NCBI GenBank assembly: GCA_046727955.1
Contig: JBKPDO010000304.1
Coordinates: forward strand, 1 to 52,760
Source of the DNA: DASVXQ01 sp046727955
GTDB taxonomy: Bacteria; Actinomycetota; CALGFH01
Reading direction: 5' to 3'
Length of the DNA stretch: 52,760 bases
Position 1 is the stretch's first letter. Every line of letters starts with the position of its first letter. Of the stretch, positions 17,429-26,141 are shown one piece after another. The notes below the pieces were generated by a model. It was not told the DNA's origin. It did not search any database and was given only the letters and a program-made list of their open reading frames with translations. The position numbers and the translations under genes are program-made.

Positions 17429-18484
17429 ATGGACCTTCCAGTGATGCCTCCGGTCAGGCCGATGCTCGCCAAAGCGGTATCGATCCTGCCGCGCGACATG
17501 CTGTACGAGCCCAAGTGGGACGGCTTCCGCTGCATCGTCTTCCGCGACGGGGACGAGGTGGCGCTGGACAGCCGCAACGAGCTGCCGATGGCGCGCTACT
17601 TCCCGGACCTGGTGGTCGCCGCGCGCCAGCAGCTCCCGCCGCGCTGCGTGGTCGACGGCGAGGTGGTCCTCTTCAAGGGCAAGGGCCTCGACTTCGAGCT
17701 GCTGCAGCAGCGTATCCACCCGGCCGCGTCGCGCATCGACATGCTGGCGCAAGAGACCCCGGCCTCCCTGATCGCCTTCGACCTGCTGGCGCTCGGCGAC
17801 GAGAGCTATCTGGAGCGGCCGTTCGTCGAGCGCCGAGCCGCGCTGGAGGAGACCCTCGGGGCGTGCAGGGGTCCGGTGTACGTGACCCCGCTGACAGACT
17901 CGTACCGCACCGCGGAGCGCTGGTTCCGGACCTTCGAGGGGGCCGGTCTGGACGGGGTGGTCGCCAAGCCTCGCGACCAGCTCTACGCGCAGGACCAGCG
18001 GGTCATGTTCAAGGTGAAGCACGAGCGCACGGCCGACTGCGTGGTGGCCGGCTTCCGCTGGTACAAGCGCGGGCCGGTGGTCGGCTCGCTGCTGCTGGCG
18101 CTCTACGACGAGAACGGCGAGCTGCAGCACGTCGGGGTGACCTCGTCGTTCAGCCTGGCTCGCCGGCAGGAGCTGCTCGATGAGCTGGCACCCTACCGGC
18201 TGCACCAGGGCGAGCCGCATCCCTGGCTTGGCGCGGTGACGGCGGAGCGCATCCCGGGCGAAGCCTCGCGCTGGAGCGGCAAGAAGGACCTCTCCTGGGA
18301 GCCGCTGCGCCCCGAGCTGGTGGTCGAGGTCGCCTACGACCACATGGAGGGCCGGCGCTTCCGCCACACCGCCCAGTTCCGGCGCTGGCGGCCCGACCGC
18401 GACCCGCGCTCCTGCGGCTACGACCAGCTCGAGCGGCCGGTCGCCTTCGACCTCGCCGAGATCCTGGCCAGCGGAACCGCCTGA
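17429..18484 (+). CDS. ligC: ATP-dependent DNA ligase, LigC type
   Basis: A 351-residue ATP-dependent ligase closely resembling mycobacterial LigC from what I recall of that protein. The nucleotidyl-transfer motif I is YEPKWDGFR (Lys adenylated), motif III is VDGEVVLF, motif IV is GLDGVVAKP and motif V is MFKVKHERTADCVVAGF. The OB-fold part includes RFRHTAQFRRWRPDRDP near the C-terminus. LigC enzymes are accessory, thought to act in repair or nick sealing with other factors. ATG at 17429 matches the family N-terminus (MDLPVMPP); an upstream GTG at 17414 is possible. The 3' end lies inside a 23-bp tandem repeat. No Ku or LigD-polymerase gene is in the window. Confidence 0.92.
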   Translation: MDLPVMPPVRPMLAKAVSILPRDMLYEPKWDGFRCIVFRDGDEVALDSRNELPMARYFPDLVVAARQQLPPRCVVDGEVVLFKGKGLDFELLQQRIHPAASRIDMLAQETPASLIAFDLLALGDESYLERPFVERRAALEETLGACRGPVYVTPLTDSYRTAERWFRTFEGAGLDGVVAKPRDQLYAQDQRVMFKVKHERTADCVVAGFRWYKRGPVVGSLLLALYDENGELQHVGVTSSFSLARRQELLDELAPYRLHQGEPHPWLGAVTAERIPGEASRWSGKKDLSWEPLRPELVVEVAYDHMEGRRFRHTAQFRRWRPDRDPRSCGYDQLERPVAFDLAEILASGTA

Positions 18485-18562
18485 GCCTGGCCTGCGGAAC
18501 CGCCTGAGCCTGGCCTGCGGAACCGCCTGAGCCTGGCCTGCGGAACCGGCTGAGCCTGGCTC
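18481..18562. repeat. 23-bp tandem repeat over the ligC stop codon (about 3.5 copies)
   Basis: Unit CTGAGCCTGGCCTGCGGAAC plus CGC is repeated at 18481, 18504 and 18527, with a partial unit at 18550. A GCGGAACCGC before the first unit is still in ligC, so the repeat seems to have grown from the end of the gene, copying its TGA each time. Confidence 0.85.
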
Positions 18563-18707
18563 GAGGCTGACCGGGGCCCGCCTTGAGCGGGCCGGGCTCG
18601 CGCTGCTACCCTGCCGAGCGCTCGCGCTTGCGCGCTGAGCTGTTTCATGATGCGTCGATAGTCGATAGAGATCGCGACGGTGATCCCGACAAGGAGGCTC
18701 GTTTCCC

Positions 18708-19370
18708 ATGTCCGAGTACCAGCTTGCCGCGGAGCCCCGCACGGACACCGGGAAGGGACCCGCCCGCCGAGCCCGCGCCGCGGGCCGCGTCCCCGCGGTC
18801 CTGTACGGCCACGGCACCAAGCCCGAGCACCTAACGGTCGATGCGCGCGAGTTCAGCCAGGCCCTGCGCAGCGGCGGGGCCAACGCGCTGATCACCCTGC
18901 GGCTGGGCAGGGCCCGGCACCTGGCCCTGGCGCGTGAGATCCAGCGGCACCCGGTCCGCGGCACCTATACACACGTGGACTTCCTGGTGGTCCGCCGGGG
19001 CGAGAAGGTCACCGTCTCGGTGCCGGTGCACCTGACCGGCGAGGCGCCCGGGGTGGTCCAGGACGGTGTCCTCGGCCAGGACCTCCACCAGCTCAGCGTG
19101 GAGGCGGAGGTGACGGCCGTGCCCGAGGCCATCGAGGGTGACATCTCCGGCCTGGAGATCGGCGATGTGCTGCGGGTCGGCGACCTCAAGCCGCCGGAGG
19201 GCGCGACCATCCTGGACGACCCCGAGGCGCCGGTGGCCTCGGTCATGCCGCCGACCGTGGAGGCTGTCGGGGCCGAGGCGGAAGCGGAGGCGGCGGAGGG
19301 CGAGGCCGGCGAGGAGGCCGCGGCCGCCGAGCCTGCCGCCCGTGGCGAGGGCTCCGAGGGGGACCAGTAA
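18708..19370 (+). CDS. rplY: 50S ribosomal protein L25 (CTC form)
   Basis: A 220-residue long-form bL25, which binds 5S rRNA. The N-terminal L25 domain (about 5-90) has DTGKGPARRARAAGRVPAVL and THVDFLVV; the C-terminal TL5/CTC domain follows to about 185, with VEAEVTAVPEAIEGDISGL and GDLKPPEGATIL. The tail after about residue 185 is Ala/Glu-rich and probably disordered. AAGGAGG upstream of the ATG is a strong ribosome site. It precedes pth, an order (prs-ctc-pth) conserved between Bacillus and Actinobacteria. Confidence 0.96.
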   Translation: MSEYQLAAEPRTDTGKGPARRARAAGRVPAVLYGHGTKPEHLTVDAREFSQALRSGGANALITLRLGRARHLALAREIQRHPVRGTYTHVDFLVVRRGEKVTVSVPVHLTGEAPGVVQDGVLGQDLHQLSVEAEVTAVPEAIEGDISGLEIGDVLRVGDLKPPEGATILDDPEAPVASVMPPTVEAVGAEAEAEAAEGEAGEEAAAAEPAARGEGSEGDQ

Positions 19371-19406
19371 CCGCTGGCCCTCCTCGGTCGTTGGCGGCGG
19401 TCGCGC

Positions 19407-20003
19407 ATGCCCTCGGTGGCGGAGGCTGAGGAGTCCTCCGGGCCGTGGCTCGTGCTCGGGCTCGGTAACCCCGACCAGGAGTACGCCAACACCAGGCACA
19501 ACGCCGGTGCGATGGTGGTCAAGCTTCTGGCGGAGCGGTTCGGGGTGCGGCTGAAGCGCTCGCGCCAGCGTGCCGAGGTGGCGGAGGTCCTCGACGGCGA
19601 CGCTCGCATCGTGCTCGCGCGCCCCACGAGCTACGTGAACGAGTCCGGTGGGCCGGCGTCGCTGCTGATGCACTACTACAAGGTCCCGCTCGAGCGGCTC
19701 ATCGTCGTGCACGACGAGATCGACCTCGCCTGGGGCAAGCTCCAGGTGCGCCGCGGCGGCGGCACCGCCGGTCACAACGGGCTGAAGGACATCGTCAAGG
19801 CGCTGGGCAGCCCGGATTTTCTGCGGGTCCGCCTTGGGGTCGGCCGCCCTCCCGGTCGCCAGGACCCCGCCGACTACGTCCTGGAGCCGGTCCCCAAGCG
19901 GCTCGCGGAGGACTTCGGCGTGCTGGTCGAGCGCGGCGCCGACGCCGCCATCGACCTGGTCCATCTCCCCCTCGCCCGCGCCCAGGACCGCCACAACCAC
20001 TAG
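19407..20003 (+). CDS. pth: Peptidyl-tRNA hydrolase
   Basis: It releases peptides from peptidyl-tRNA that drops off ribosomes. Family motifs: LVLGLGNPDQEYANTRHNAG with the catalytic His, RPTSYVNESGGP (usual PxTYMNxSG, slightly changed), VVHDEIDLAWGKLQVRRGGG with the catalytic Asp, and GHNGLKDI. At 198 residues it has a normal length. The start ATG leaves about 12 residues before the first strand. It lies 36 bases after rplY. Two GC-rich palindromes follow the gene and may end the transcript. Confidence 0.95.
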   Translation: MPSVAEAEESSGPWLVLGLGNPDQEYANTRHNAGAMVVKLLAERFGVRLKRSRQRAEVAEVLDGDARIVLARPTSYVNESGGPASLLMHYYKVPLERLIVVHDEIDLAWGKLQVRRGGGTAGHNGLKDIVKALGSPDFLRVRLGVGRPPGRQDPADYVLEPVPKRLAEDFGVLVERGADAAIDLVHLPLARAQDRHNH

Positions 20004-20067
20004 CTGGGAGGATCAGGCTCCGCCGCCCCCCGGGGGATGACCATGGCACAGGCGCTCTTGGGGGGCC

Positions 20068-20151
20068 GTGGGGGGAGCGGGCTCCCCCCACATGGGTAGA
20101 TTCGCCCTGGCGCGCGAAGCGCGCGCCGTGGGGGGAGCGGGCTCCCCCCAC
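20068..20151. repeat. Pair of identical 24-base palindromes, 60 bp apart
   Basis: The same perfect hairpin (11-bp stem GTGGGGGGAGC, two-base loop) occurs at 20068-20091 and 20128-20151. The identical part extends to about 31 bases with flanks GCC and ATGG. Between them is a further GCGCGCGAAGCGCGC palindrome. They lie between pth and the dehydratase gene and could be a terminator array or extragenic palindromic repeats. No T tract follows. Confidence 0.85.
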
Positions 20152-20188
20152 ATGGATCGAGGACTGCGGTGTGTTCCGAGGAGGATCT

Positions 20189-21136
20189 ATGAATATCGAT
20201 GCGGTGGGCCGAGCGGCCAAGCGGATAGCTGGGCAGGTGCACGTGACGCCGGTGCTGACCTCGGCCACGCTGGACGCCGAGACCGGCGCCCAGGTGGTGG
20301 CGAAGAACGAGGCGCTGCAGAAGACCGGCTCCTTCAAGGCAAGGGGAGCGCTGAACCGGCTGCTCACCCTGCCCGAGGAGGAGGTCGCGCGCGGGCTGGT
20401 CACGGTGTCGGCCGGCAATCACGCCGCCGCGCTGGCGTGGGCCGCCATGCGGGTCGGCGCCAAGGCCACCGTGGTGATGCCGCGCTACGCGCCCGCCGCG
20501 AAGGTGGCCGCCTGTCATGGCTACGGCGCGGAGGTCGTGCTGTACGGCGACAGCACCGGCGAGGCGTTCGCCGAGTGCGAGCGTCTGCGAGACGAGCGGG
20601 GTCTGGAGCTCGTCCATCCCTTCGACGACCCGGAGATCGTGGCCGGGCAGGGCACCAGCGCGCTGGAGCTGGTCGCCGAGGCCGGGCCGGTCGACGTCTG
20701 GGTCGTGCCGCTGGGCGGCGGCGGGCTCGCCTGCGGCACCGCGCTGGTGGTCCGCGACGCCAACCCTGGCTGCCGGGTGGTGGCGGTGGAGCCAGAAGGC
20801 GCGTCGACGCTGAGCGCGGCTCTCGCCGCCGGCCGGCCGGTGCCGATCGTGCCCAGCTCGGTGGCGGACGGCCTCTGCGCGCCGCGCGCCGGGGACCGAA
20901 CCTTTCCGCTGTTCCGCCGGCTCGTCGACGAGGTGATCACCCTCAGCGACGAGCAGATCCTCGCCGGGGTGCGCTTCGTGATGGAGCGTATGAAGGCCGT
21001 GGTGGAGCCGGCCGGCGCGGCCGGGGTCGCCGCGCTCCTGGCTGGCGCGGTCGGCGACGTCGCCGGCAGGCGCGTGGGCACGATCTTGTCCGGCGGCAAC
21101 CTCGACCTCACCGCGGTGGTGCCACTCCTGCCCTGA
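20189..21136 (+). CDS. PLP-dependent threonine/serine dehydratase
   Basis: A 315-residue fold-type II PLP enzyme. The PLP lysine lies in KTGSFKARGALN, the substrate loop is TVSAGNHAAALAW, the phosphate-binding glycine loop is PLGGGGLACG, and LSGGNLDL closes the C-terminus. It lacks the C-terminal ACT regulatory domain of biosynthetic IlvA, so a catabolic threonine dehydratase (TdcB-like), serine dehydratase or serine racemase are all possible. GAGGAGG before the ATG at 20189 fixes the start. Its place between pth and mfd is not part of the usual conserved order. Confidence 0.88.
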   Translation: MNIDAVGRAAKRIAGQVHVTPVLTSATLDAETGAQVVAKNEALQKTGSFKARGALNRLLTLPEEEVARGLVTVSAGNHAAALAWAAMRVGAKATVVMPRYAPAAKVAACHGYGAEVVLYGDSTGEAFAECERLRDERGLELVHPFDDPEIVAGQGTSALELVAEAGPVDVWVVPLGGGGLACGTALVVRDANPGCRVVAVEPEGASTLSAALAAGRPVPIVPSSVADGLCAPRAGDRTFPLFRRLVDEVITLSDEQILAGVRFVMERMKAVVEPAGAAGVAALLAGAVGDVAGRRVGTILSGGNLDLTAVVPLLP

Positions 21137-21281
21137 GTCAGCGGACGCAGCGGACGCGCGGGTCGTGGTATGCGAGCGCGCGTAGCAGCAGGTGGTGGGA
21201 ACCTCGGACCACACCGGGCCGCGGGCGCGGTTTGCGCGTCCGCACACTGCGATATTCTGTTCTGGAAGGGTAATGCGAACT

Positions 21282-21308
21282 ACCCCCCGGTCGCCTCGGC
21301 CGGGGGGT
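21282..21308. terminator. Strong GC hairpin in the mfd upstream region
   Basis: ACCCCCCGG and CCGGGGGGT form a perfect 9-bp stem with a 9-base loop. It lies 55 bases before mfd in an otherwise gene-free gap. It may terminate the dehydratase transcript or act as a leader structure for mfd; no clear T tract is present. Confidence 0.55.
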
Positions 21309-21362
21309 CCTGGCGCGTGCGCGGAAGTCCCGCGTGCGATGGATCAATGGGCTTGATGAAAC

Positions 21363-24300
21363 GTGCGACTTGAACCACTGCTCGACCTCCTGCCGGCCGA
21401 CCCCGCCTTTGCGCGCCTGCTCGAAACGCTCGAGCAGGAGCGCGACGCGCGCCCCGCCGGTCCCCAGGTGGTCGTCGCCGACGTGGCCCGCGCCCTGGTG
21501 CTCGCCGGGCTCGCCCGCTGGAGCGGGCGGCTGGTGGTGGCCGTCACCGCCACCGCCTCCGACGCCGAGGCGCTCGCCACCGACGTGGCCGCCTTCCTCG
21601 ACAGCGACCGTGTCGACTTCTTCCCCGCCTGGGAGACGCTGCCGCACGAGCGCCTCTCGCCGCGCTCCGAGACGGTGGCCAAGCGCCTGGGCCTCATCCA
21701 TTCGCTCGCCCCCGCCCGCCACGGCGGCGGCCAGGGCGACGCCGGCCTGGCCGTGATCGGCGTGCCGGCCAAGGCGATGATGCAGCCGCTTGCGCCCGGC
21801 CTCGACGAGATCGAGCCGGTCCGCGTCGCCAGGGGCGACCAGCTCGAGCTCGAGGAGCTGCTCGAGCGCCTGGTCGCCGCCGGCTACCAGCGCACCGACA
21901 TGGTCGAGCGCCGCGGCGAGGTGGCCGTCCGGGGCGGCCTGGTCGACTTCTTCCCGCCGGGCGAGGACCACCCCGTGCGGGTCGAGTTCTGGGGCGACGA
22001 GGTCGAGGGCATCCGCTCCTTCGCCGTGGCCAGCCAGCGCTCGCTCACCGAGCTGCCAGCGGTGGAGGCGTTCCCCTGCCGGGAGGTGCGCCTCGGCGCG
22101 CGCGAGCGGAACCGGGCGCGGCAGCTCGCCCATGAGGTGCCCACCGCCGGTGACCTGCTCGCGCGGGTGGCCGAGGGGCTCGACGTGGAGGGCGTCGAGT
22201 CGCTCCTGCCGCTGCTCTACGACGAGCTGCCATCGCTGCCGGACTACCTTCCCGCCAGCGCGATCCTGGTACTGGTCGACCCCAAGCGCACCGTCGACCG
22301 CGCCGAGGAGATCCGCGCTCAGGCGGAAGAGGCGATGCAGGCGTCATGGACCAGCGCGGCCGAAGGCGGCACCGCGCCGGTCGAGGGTGCCGCCTACCAG
22401 CCCCTCGAGCGAGTGCTCGAGAGGTCGGGGCGCGCGCTGCTGCGGCTCGGTGCGCTGGACGCCGGCGCCCCGGCCGCGCTGCGCATCGACGCCCATCCGA
22501 TCGAGCCGTACCGGGCCAACGTCACCAAGATCGCCGCGGACGCCCGCGAGCTCGGTGCCGAGGGCTACACCGTGCTGCTCACCACCGAGGGCTCTGGCCC
22601 GGCCCAGCGGCTGGTCGACGTGCTGCGGGACGAGGGGCTCGAGGTCCAGCTCGTGGCCGCGCTGCCGGCGGAGCCGCGTGCCGGGCTCCCGCCGGCCGGC
22701 GAGCACGCGGGTCAGGGACGGCTGCTGGTCGGCACCGCTCCGCTGCTCAACGGCTTCCGCCTGCCCGCGCCGCGGCTCGCGCTGCTGGCCGAGGGCGACC
22801 TGTACGGCACCCGACGGCAGACGCGCGACCAGGCCCGCATGGCGTCGACGCGCCGCCGCACCGCCCACGCGGGCGGGCAGATCGCCCTCGAGGAGCTGCA
22901 GCCTGGCGACATCGTCGTCCACGCGGTCCACGGGATCGGCCGCTACGTCGGCATGGAGCACCGCACCGTCGCCGGCGCCGAGCGTGACTACCTGCTGCTC
23001 TCCTATGACCAGGGTGACCGCCTCTACCTGCCGACCGACCAGGTCGAGATGATCAGCCGCTACGTCGGCGGCGAGGCGCCGAAGCTGTCCCGGCTCGGCA
23101 CCAGGGAATGGGACCGGCAGAAGGCCCGGGTCCGCCGCAAGGTGCGCGAGATCGCCGCCGAGCTGATCCGCCTGTACGCCGCGCGCATGGCCTCGCCCGG
23201 CCACGCCTTCGGACCAGACACGCCCTGGCAGGGTGAGCTGGAGGATGCCTTCCCCTACACCGAGACCCCCGACCAGCTCACCGCCATCGAGGAGGTCAAG
23301 GCCGACATGGAGGCGCCGGTCCCGATGGACCGGCTGCTCTGCGGCGACGTGGGCTACGGCAAGACCGAGGTGGCGGTGCGCGCCGCCTTCAAGGCGGTGA
23401 TGGACGGCAAGCAGGTGGGCGTGCTGGTCCCGACCACCCTGCTGGCCCAGCAGCACCTCGCCACCTTCTCCGAGCGATTCGCGCCCTTCCCGGTCAAGGT
23501 CGCCGTGCTGTCGCGCTTCGCCTCCAGGAGGGAGCAGGACGAGATCATCGCCGCCATGGCCAACGGCACCGTCGACGTGGTGATCGGCACCCACCGGCTG
23601 CTCTCGGCCGACGCCAGGTGGTCCGACCTGGGCCTGGTCGTCGTCGACGAGGAGCAACGCTTCGGCGTGACCCACAAGGAGCACCTGAAGCAGCTCCGCA
23701 CCGAGGTCGACGTGCTCACCCTGACCGCCACGCCGATCCCGAGGTCGCTGGAGATGAGCCTGTCCGGCATCCGCGACCTCTCGGTGATGGAGACCCCGCC
23801 GGAGCAGCGCCACCCGGTGCTCACCTTCGTCGGTCCCTCCGACACCGCCACGGTGGCCAACGCCATCCGCCGCGAGATGCTGCGCGAGGGCCAGACCTTC
23901 TACGTGCACAACCGGGTCGACACCATCCAGCGCGCCGCGCTCCAGGTACGGCAGCTGGTGCCTGAGGCGAGGGTCGGCGTGGCCCACGGGCAGATGAGGG
24001 AGGAGCAGCTCGAGCGGGTCATGCTCGACTTCTGGGACAAGGCCTACGACGTGCTGGTGTGCACCACGATCATCGAGTCCGGGCTGGACATCCCCACCGT
24101 CAACACGCTCGTCGTCGAGCGGGCGGACACCCTCGGCCTGGCGCAGCTCTACCAGCTCAGGGGCCGGGTCGGGCGCTCCCGCGAGCGCGCCTACGCGTAC
24201 ATGCTCTACCCGGCCGAGCACTCGCTGACCGAGGCCTCGCACCAGCGCCTTGCCACCATCGCCACCCACACCGATCTCGGCTCCGGCATGGCGATCGCCC

Positions 24301-24971
24301 TGAAGGACCTGGAGATCCGCGGCGCCGGTAACCTGCTCGGCACCGACCAGTCGGGTCACGTGGCCCTGGTCGGCTACGACCTCTATATGCAGATGCTCGC
24401 CGAGGAGGTGGCGGACCTGCGCGGCCGACCGATCGAGCGGCCCAGGGAGCTCAAGCTGGAGGTGCCGGTCGACGCGCACCTGCCGGCGGCGTACGTGCCG
24501 CGCGAGCGGCTGCGCCTGGAGGCGTACCGCCGCCTCGGCGGCGCCAGAAAGGTGGAGGAGGTGGAGGCGCTCGGCGCCGAGCTCGCCGACCGCTACGGGC
24601 CGCCTCCGCCGCCGGTGCGGAGCCTGCTCGCCCTTGCCGGCGTGCGCGCCCAGGCGAGCGCCGTGGGCCTGGAGGAGGTGGTCGCCTTCGCGGGCCGGGT
24701 GCGGCTGGCGCCAGTGGCCAAGCTGGCCGAGTCGAAGCAGGTCCGTCTCGACCGCCTGTATCCCGGCGCCATCTGGAAGCAGGCCGAGGAGAGCCTGCTG
24801 GTCCCCCTGCCCTCTCAGGGGGGCAGGGCGCCACGGCTGGGCCAGCGGCCGGCCGAGGCCGGCGTCGACCTGCCCGCCTGGCTGTCGGAGCTGCTCACCA
24901 CGATCCTCGACGCCCCGGCCCCGCCCGCCCTTCCCTCCGACCGTCCCGACCTCCGCCCCGCCGCCTCCTGA
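21363..24971 (+). CDS. mfd: Transcription-repair coupling factor Mfd
   Basis: Mfd removes RNA polymerase stalled at DNA lesions and recruits UvrA. The 1202-residue protein has the whole domain set: N-terminal UvrB-like module (PAWETLPHERLSPR; VRGGLVDFFPPGEDHPVR), the RNA-polymerase-interacting domain (GDIVVHAVHGIGRYVGME), and the RecG-like motor with Walker A GDVGYGKTEVA, DEEQ box VVDEEQRFGV, TATPIPRSLEMS and motif VI QLRGRVGRSRERAYAYML. The C-terminal TRCF domain is followed by a Pro-rich tail. GTG at 21363 is the likely start, with a weak ribosome site. Order pth-mfd is conserved with Bacillus and Mycobacterium. Confidence 0.96.
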   Translation: MRLEPLLDLLPADPAFARLLETLEQERDARPAGPQVVVADVARALVLAGLARWSGRLVVAVTATASDAEALATDVAAFLDSDRVDFFPAWETLPHERLSPRSETVAKRLGLIHSLAPARHGGGQGDAGLAVIGVPAKAMMQPLAPGLDEIEPVRVARGDQLELEELLERLVAAGYQRTDMVERRGEVAVRGGLVDFFPPGEDHPVRVEFWGDEVEGIRSFAVASQRSLTELPAVEAFPCREVRLGARERNRARQLAHEVPTAGDLLARVAEGLDVEGVESLLPLLYDELPSLPDYLPASAILVLVDPKRTVDRAEEIRAQAEEAMQASWTSAAEGGTAPVEGAAYQPLERVLERSGRALLRLGALDAGAPAALRIDAHPIEPYRANVTKIAADARELGAEGYTVLLTTEGSGPAQRLVDVLRDEGLEVQLVAALPAEPRAGLPPAGEHAGQGRLLVGTAPLLNGFRLPAPRLALLAEGDLYGTRRQTRDQARMASTRRRTAHAGGQIALEELQPGDIVVHAVHGIGRYVGMEHRTVAGAERDYLLLSYDQGDRLYLPTDQVEMISRYVGGEAPKLSRLGTREWDRQKARVRRKVREIAAELIRLYAARMASPGHAFGPDTPWQGELEDAFPYTETPDQLTAIEEVKADMEAPVPMDRLLCGDVGYGKTEVAVRAAFKAVMDGKQVGVLVPTTLLAQQHLATFSERFAPFPVKVAVLSRFASRREQDEIIAAMANGTVDVVIGTHRLLSADARWSDLGLVVVDEEQRFGVTHKEHLKQLRTEVDVLTLTATPIPRSLEMSLSGIRDLSVMETPPEQRHPVLTFVGPSDTATVANAIRREMLREGQTFYVHNRVDTIQRAALQVRQLVPEARVGVAHGQMREEQLERVMLDFWDKAYDVLVCTTIIESGLDIPTVNTLVVERADTLGLAQLYQLRGRVGRSRERAYAYMLYPAEHSLTEASHQRLATIATHTDLGSGMAIALKDLEIRGAGNLLGTDQSGHVALVGYDLYMQMLAEEVADLRGRPIERPRELKLEVPVDAHLPAAYVPRERLRLEAYRRLGGARKVEEVEALGAELADRYGPPPPPVRSLLALAGVRAQASAVGLEEVVAFAGRVRLAPVAKLAESKQVRLDRLYPGAIWKQAEESLLVPLPSQGGRAPRLGQRPAEAGVDLPAWLSELLTTILDAPAPPALPSDRPDLRPAAS

Positions 24972-25075
24972 CAGCACGGACGGGGCGCGCCGAACCAGGC
25001 CGCAAGCGCCAGAGCTGGGACGCTCGACGTGTATCCTGGTCCCCTTAGCCGTCTGCCGAGACTCGAGGTTGGCCA

Positions 25076-26134
25076 GTGCGACGTCTGCTTCCTGCTGCGT
25101 GCCTCGCCGCCGTCGTGCTGTTCGCCGCTGGCTGCGCGAGCAACACCAGCGGGCAGGCCGCCACGGTGAACGGTATCTCAGTCCCGGTGAGCCGGCTCAC
25201 CCAGATGCTCAAGGCGCAGCTCGCGCAGCAGCAGGAGAGCCAGCAGCAGGGCCAGCAACAGCAGCAGGCGCTGGACGTCGACGGGCTCACGCGGCAGTCG
25301 CTCGACGGCCTGATCCAGGTCGAGCTGATCCTGGACGGCACCAGAAAGGCGGGCATCACCGTCCCCGAGTCGGCGGTCGACGCCCGGATCCAGCAGGTCA
25401 AGGCGCAGGCGCAGGCCCAGGGCATGAAGTACGAGGACCTGCTGCGGCAGCACAGCCTCACCGACGAGCTGTTGCGCGAGCAGTTCAGGGCCGAGGTCGC
25501 CCTCGACCAGCTCGGCACCAAGCTGGTGCCGTACTCGCCAGACAGCGAGCTGATCAAGCGGCTCGGGCAGCGCAAGGCCGACTACGAGCAGGTCCAGGTG
25601 CGTCACGTCCTGGTCAAGGACGTGGCCACCGCCAACAAGGCCCGCCAGCTGCTGGCCGGCGGCGACTGGGCCGCGGTCGCCAGGCGGTACTCGATCGACA
25701 CGCAGAGCAAGACTCGCGGCGGCGACATCGGCTTCATCGCCAAGGGCCAGACCGTGCCAGAGTTCGAGCGGGCCGTGCTCGCCCTGGCCGACCAGGGGAC
25801 CTGCAAGGGCAAGACCTCGGGGACCTGCGCCTCGCCCATCTCCGCCCCGGTCCACACCCAGTACGGCTACCACCTGATCCAGGTGATCGGCCTGCGCCTG
25901 CCGCCGCTCACCAACGATCTGCGCGGGCAGCTCGAGCCGGCGATCAAGCAGCGCCGCGACAGCGCGCTCCAGGCCTGGTTCGCGGACCAGCTCAAGCACG
26001 CCAGCGTGTCGGTGAACCCACGCTTCGGGCGCTGGGACGCGAGCGCGGGGAAGGTCGTCGAGCGCTCCACCACTCCCGGCAGCTCTGCCCAGAGCAGCCA
26101 GGCGCAGCCCGGTCAGGCACCCGGGCAGCCGTAG
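25076..26134 (+). CDS. SurA/PrsA-like peptidyl-prolyl isomerase lipoprotein
   Basis: A 352-residue exported lipoprotein. The signal peptide ends in a lipobox (FAAGC), with Cys at about residue 20. The N-terminal SurA-like chaperone region follows, interrupted by a glutamine-rich run (residues about 50-65), and a parvulin PPIase domain covers about 175-270 (VRHVLVKDVATANKARQLL; SKTRGGDIGFIAKG; YGYHLIQV). The C-terminal 40 residues are Ser/Gln/Pro-rich. Such proteins help fold secreted proteins outside the membrane. GTG at 25076 is the start. It stops 7 bases before mazG, so they are likely co-transcribed; Mycobacterium has a lipoprotein gene near mazG too. Confidence 0.88.
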   Translation: MRRLLPAACLAAVVLFAAGCASNTSGQAATVNGISVPVSRLTQMLKAQLAQQQESQQQGQQQQQALDVDGLTRQSLDGLIQVELILDGTRKAGITVPESAVDARIQQVKAQAQAQGMKYEDLLRQHSLTDELLREQFRAEVALDQLGTKLVPYSPDSELIKRLGQRKADYEQVQVRHVLVKDVATANKARQLLAGGDWAAVARRYSIDTQSKTRGGDIGFIAKGQTVPEFERAVLALADQGTCKGKTSGTCASPISAPVHTQYGYHLIQVIGLRLPPLTNDLRGQLEPAIKQRRDSALQAWFADQLKHASVSVNPRFGRWDASAGKVVERSTTPGSSAQSSQAQPGQAPGQP

Positions 26135-26141
26135 CGACATC

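Noticed and set aside
18481..18562. Tandem repeats considered as a CRISPR array
   Set aside because: The 23-bp units are directly adjacent with no spacers, and no cas gene is present.
20003..20188. Riboswitch upstream of the threonine dehydratase gene
   Set aside because: The interval is dominated by two identical simple hairpins with no conserved riboswitch core that I can recognise.
22344..24977. Very long open frame antisense to mfd (and similar ones antisense to ispE/rsmA, mca/cbs, metG)
   Set aside because: In very GC-rich DNA the strand opposite a real gene is often open. The translations are rich in Arg, Gly, His and Gln and have no domain, while the sense strand encodes clear conserved proteins.
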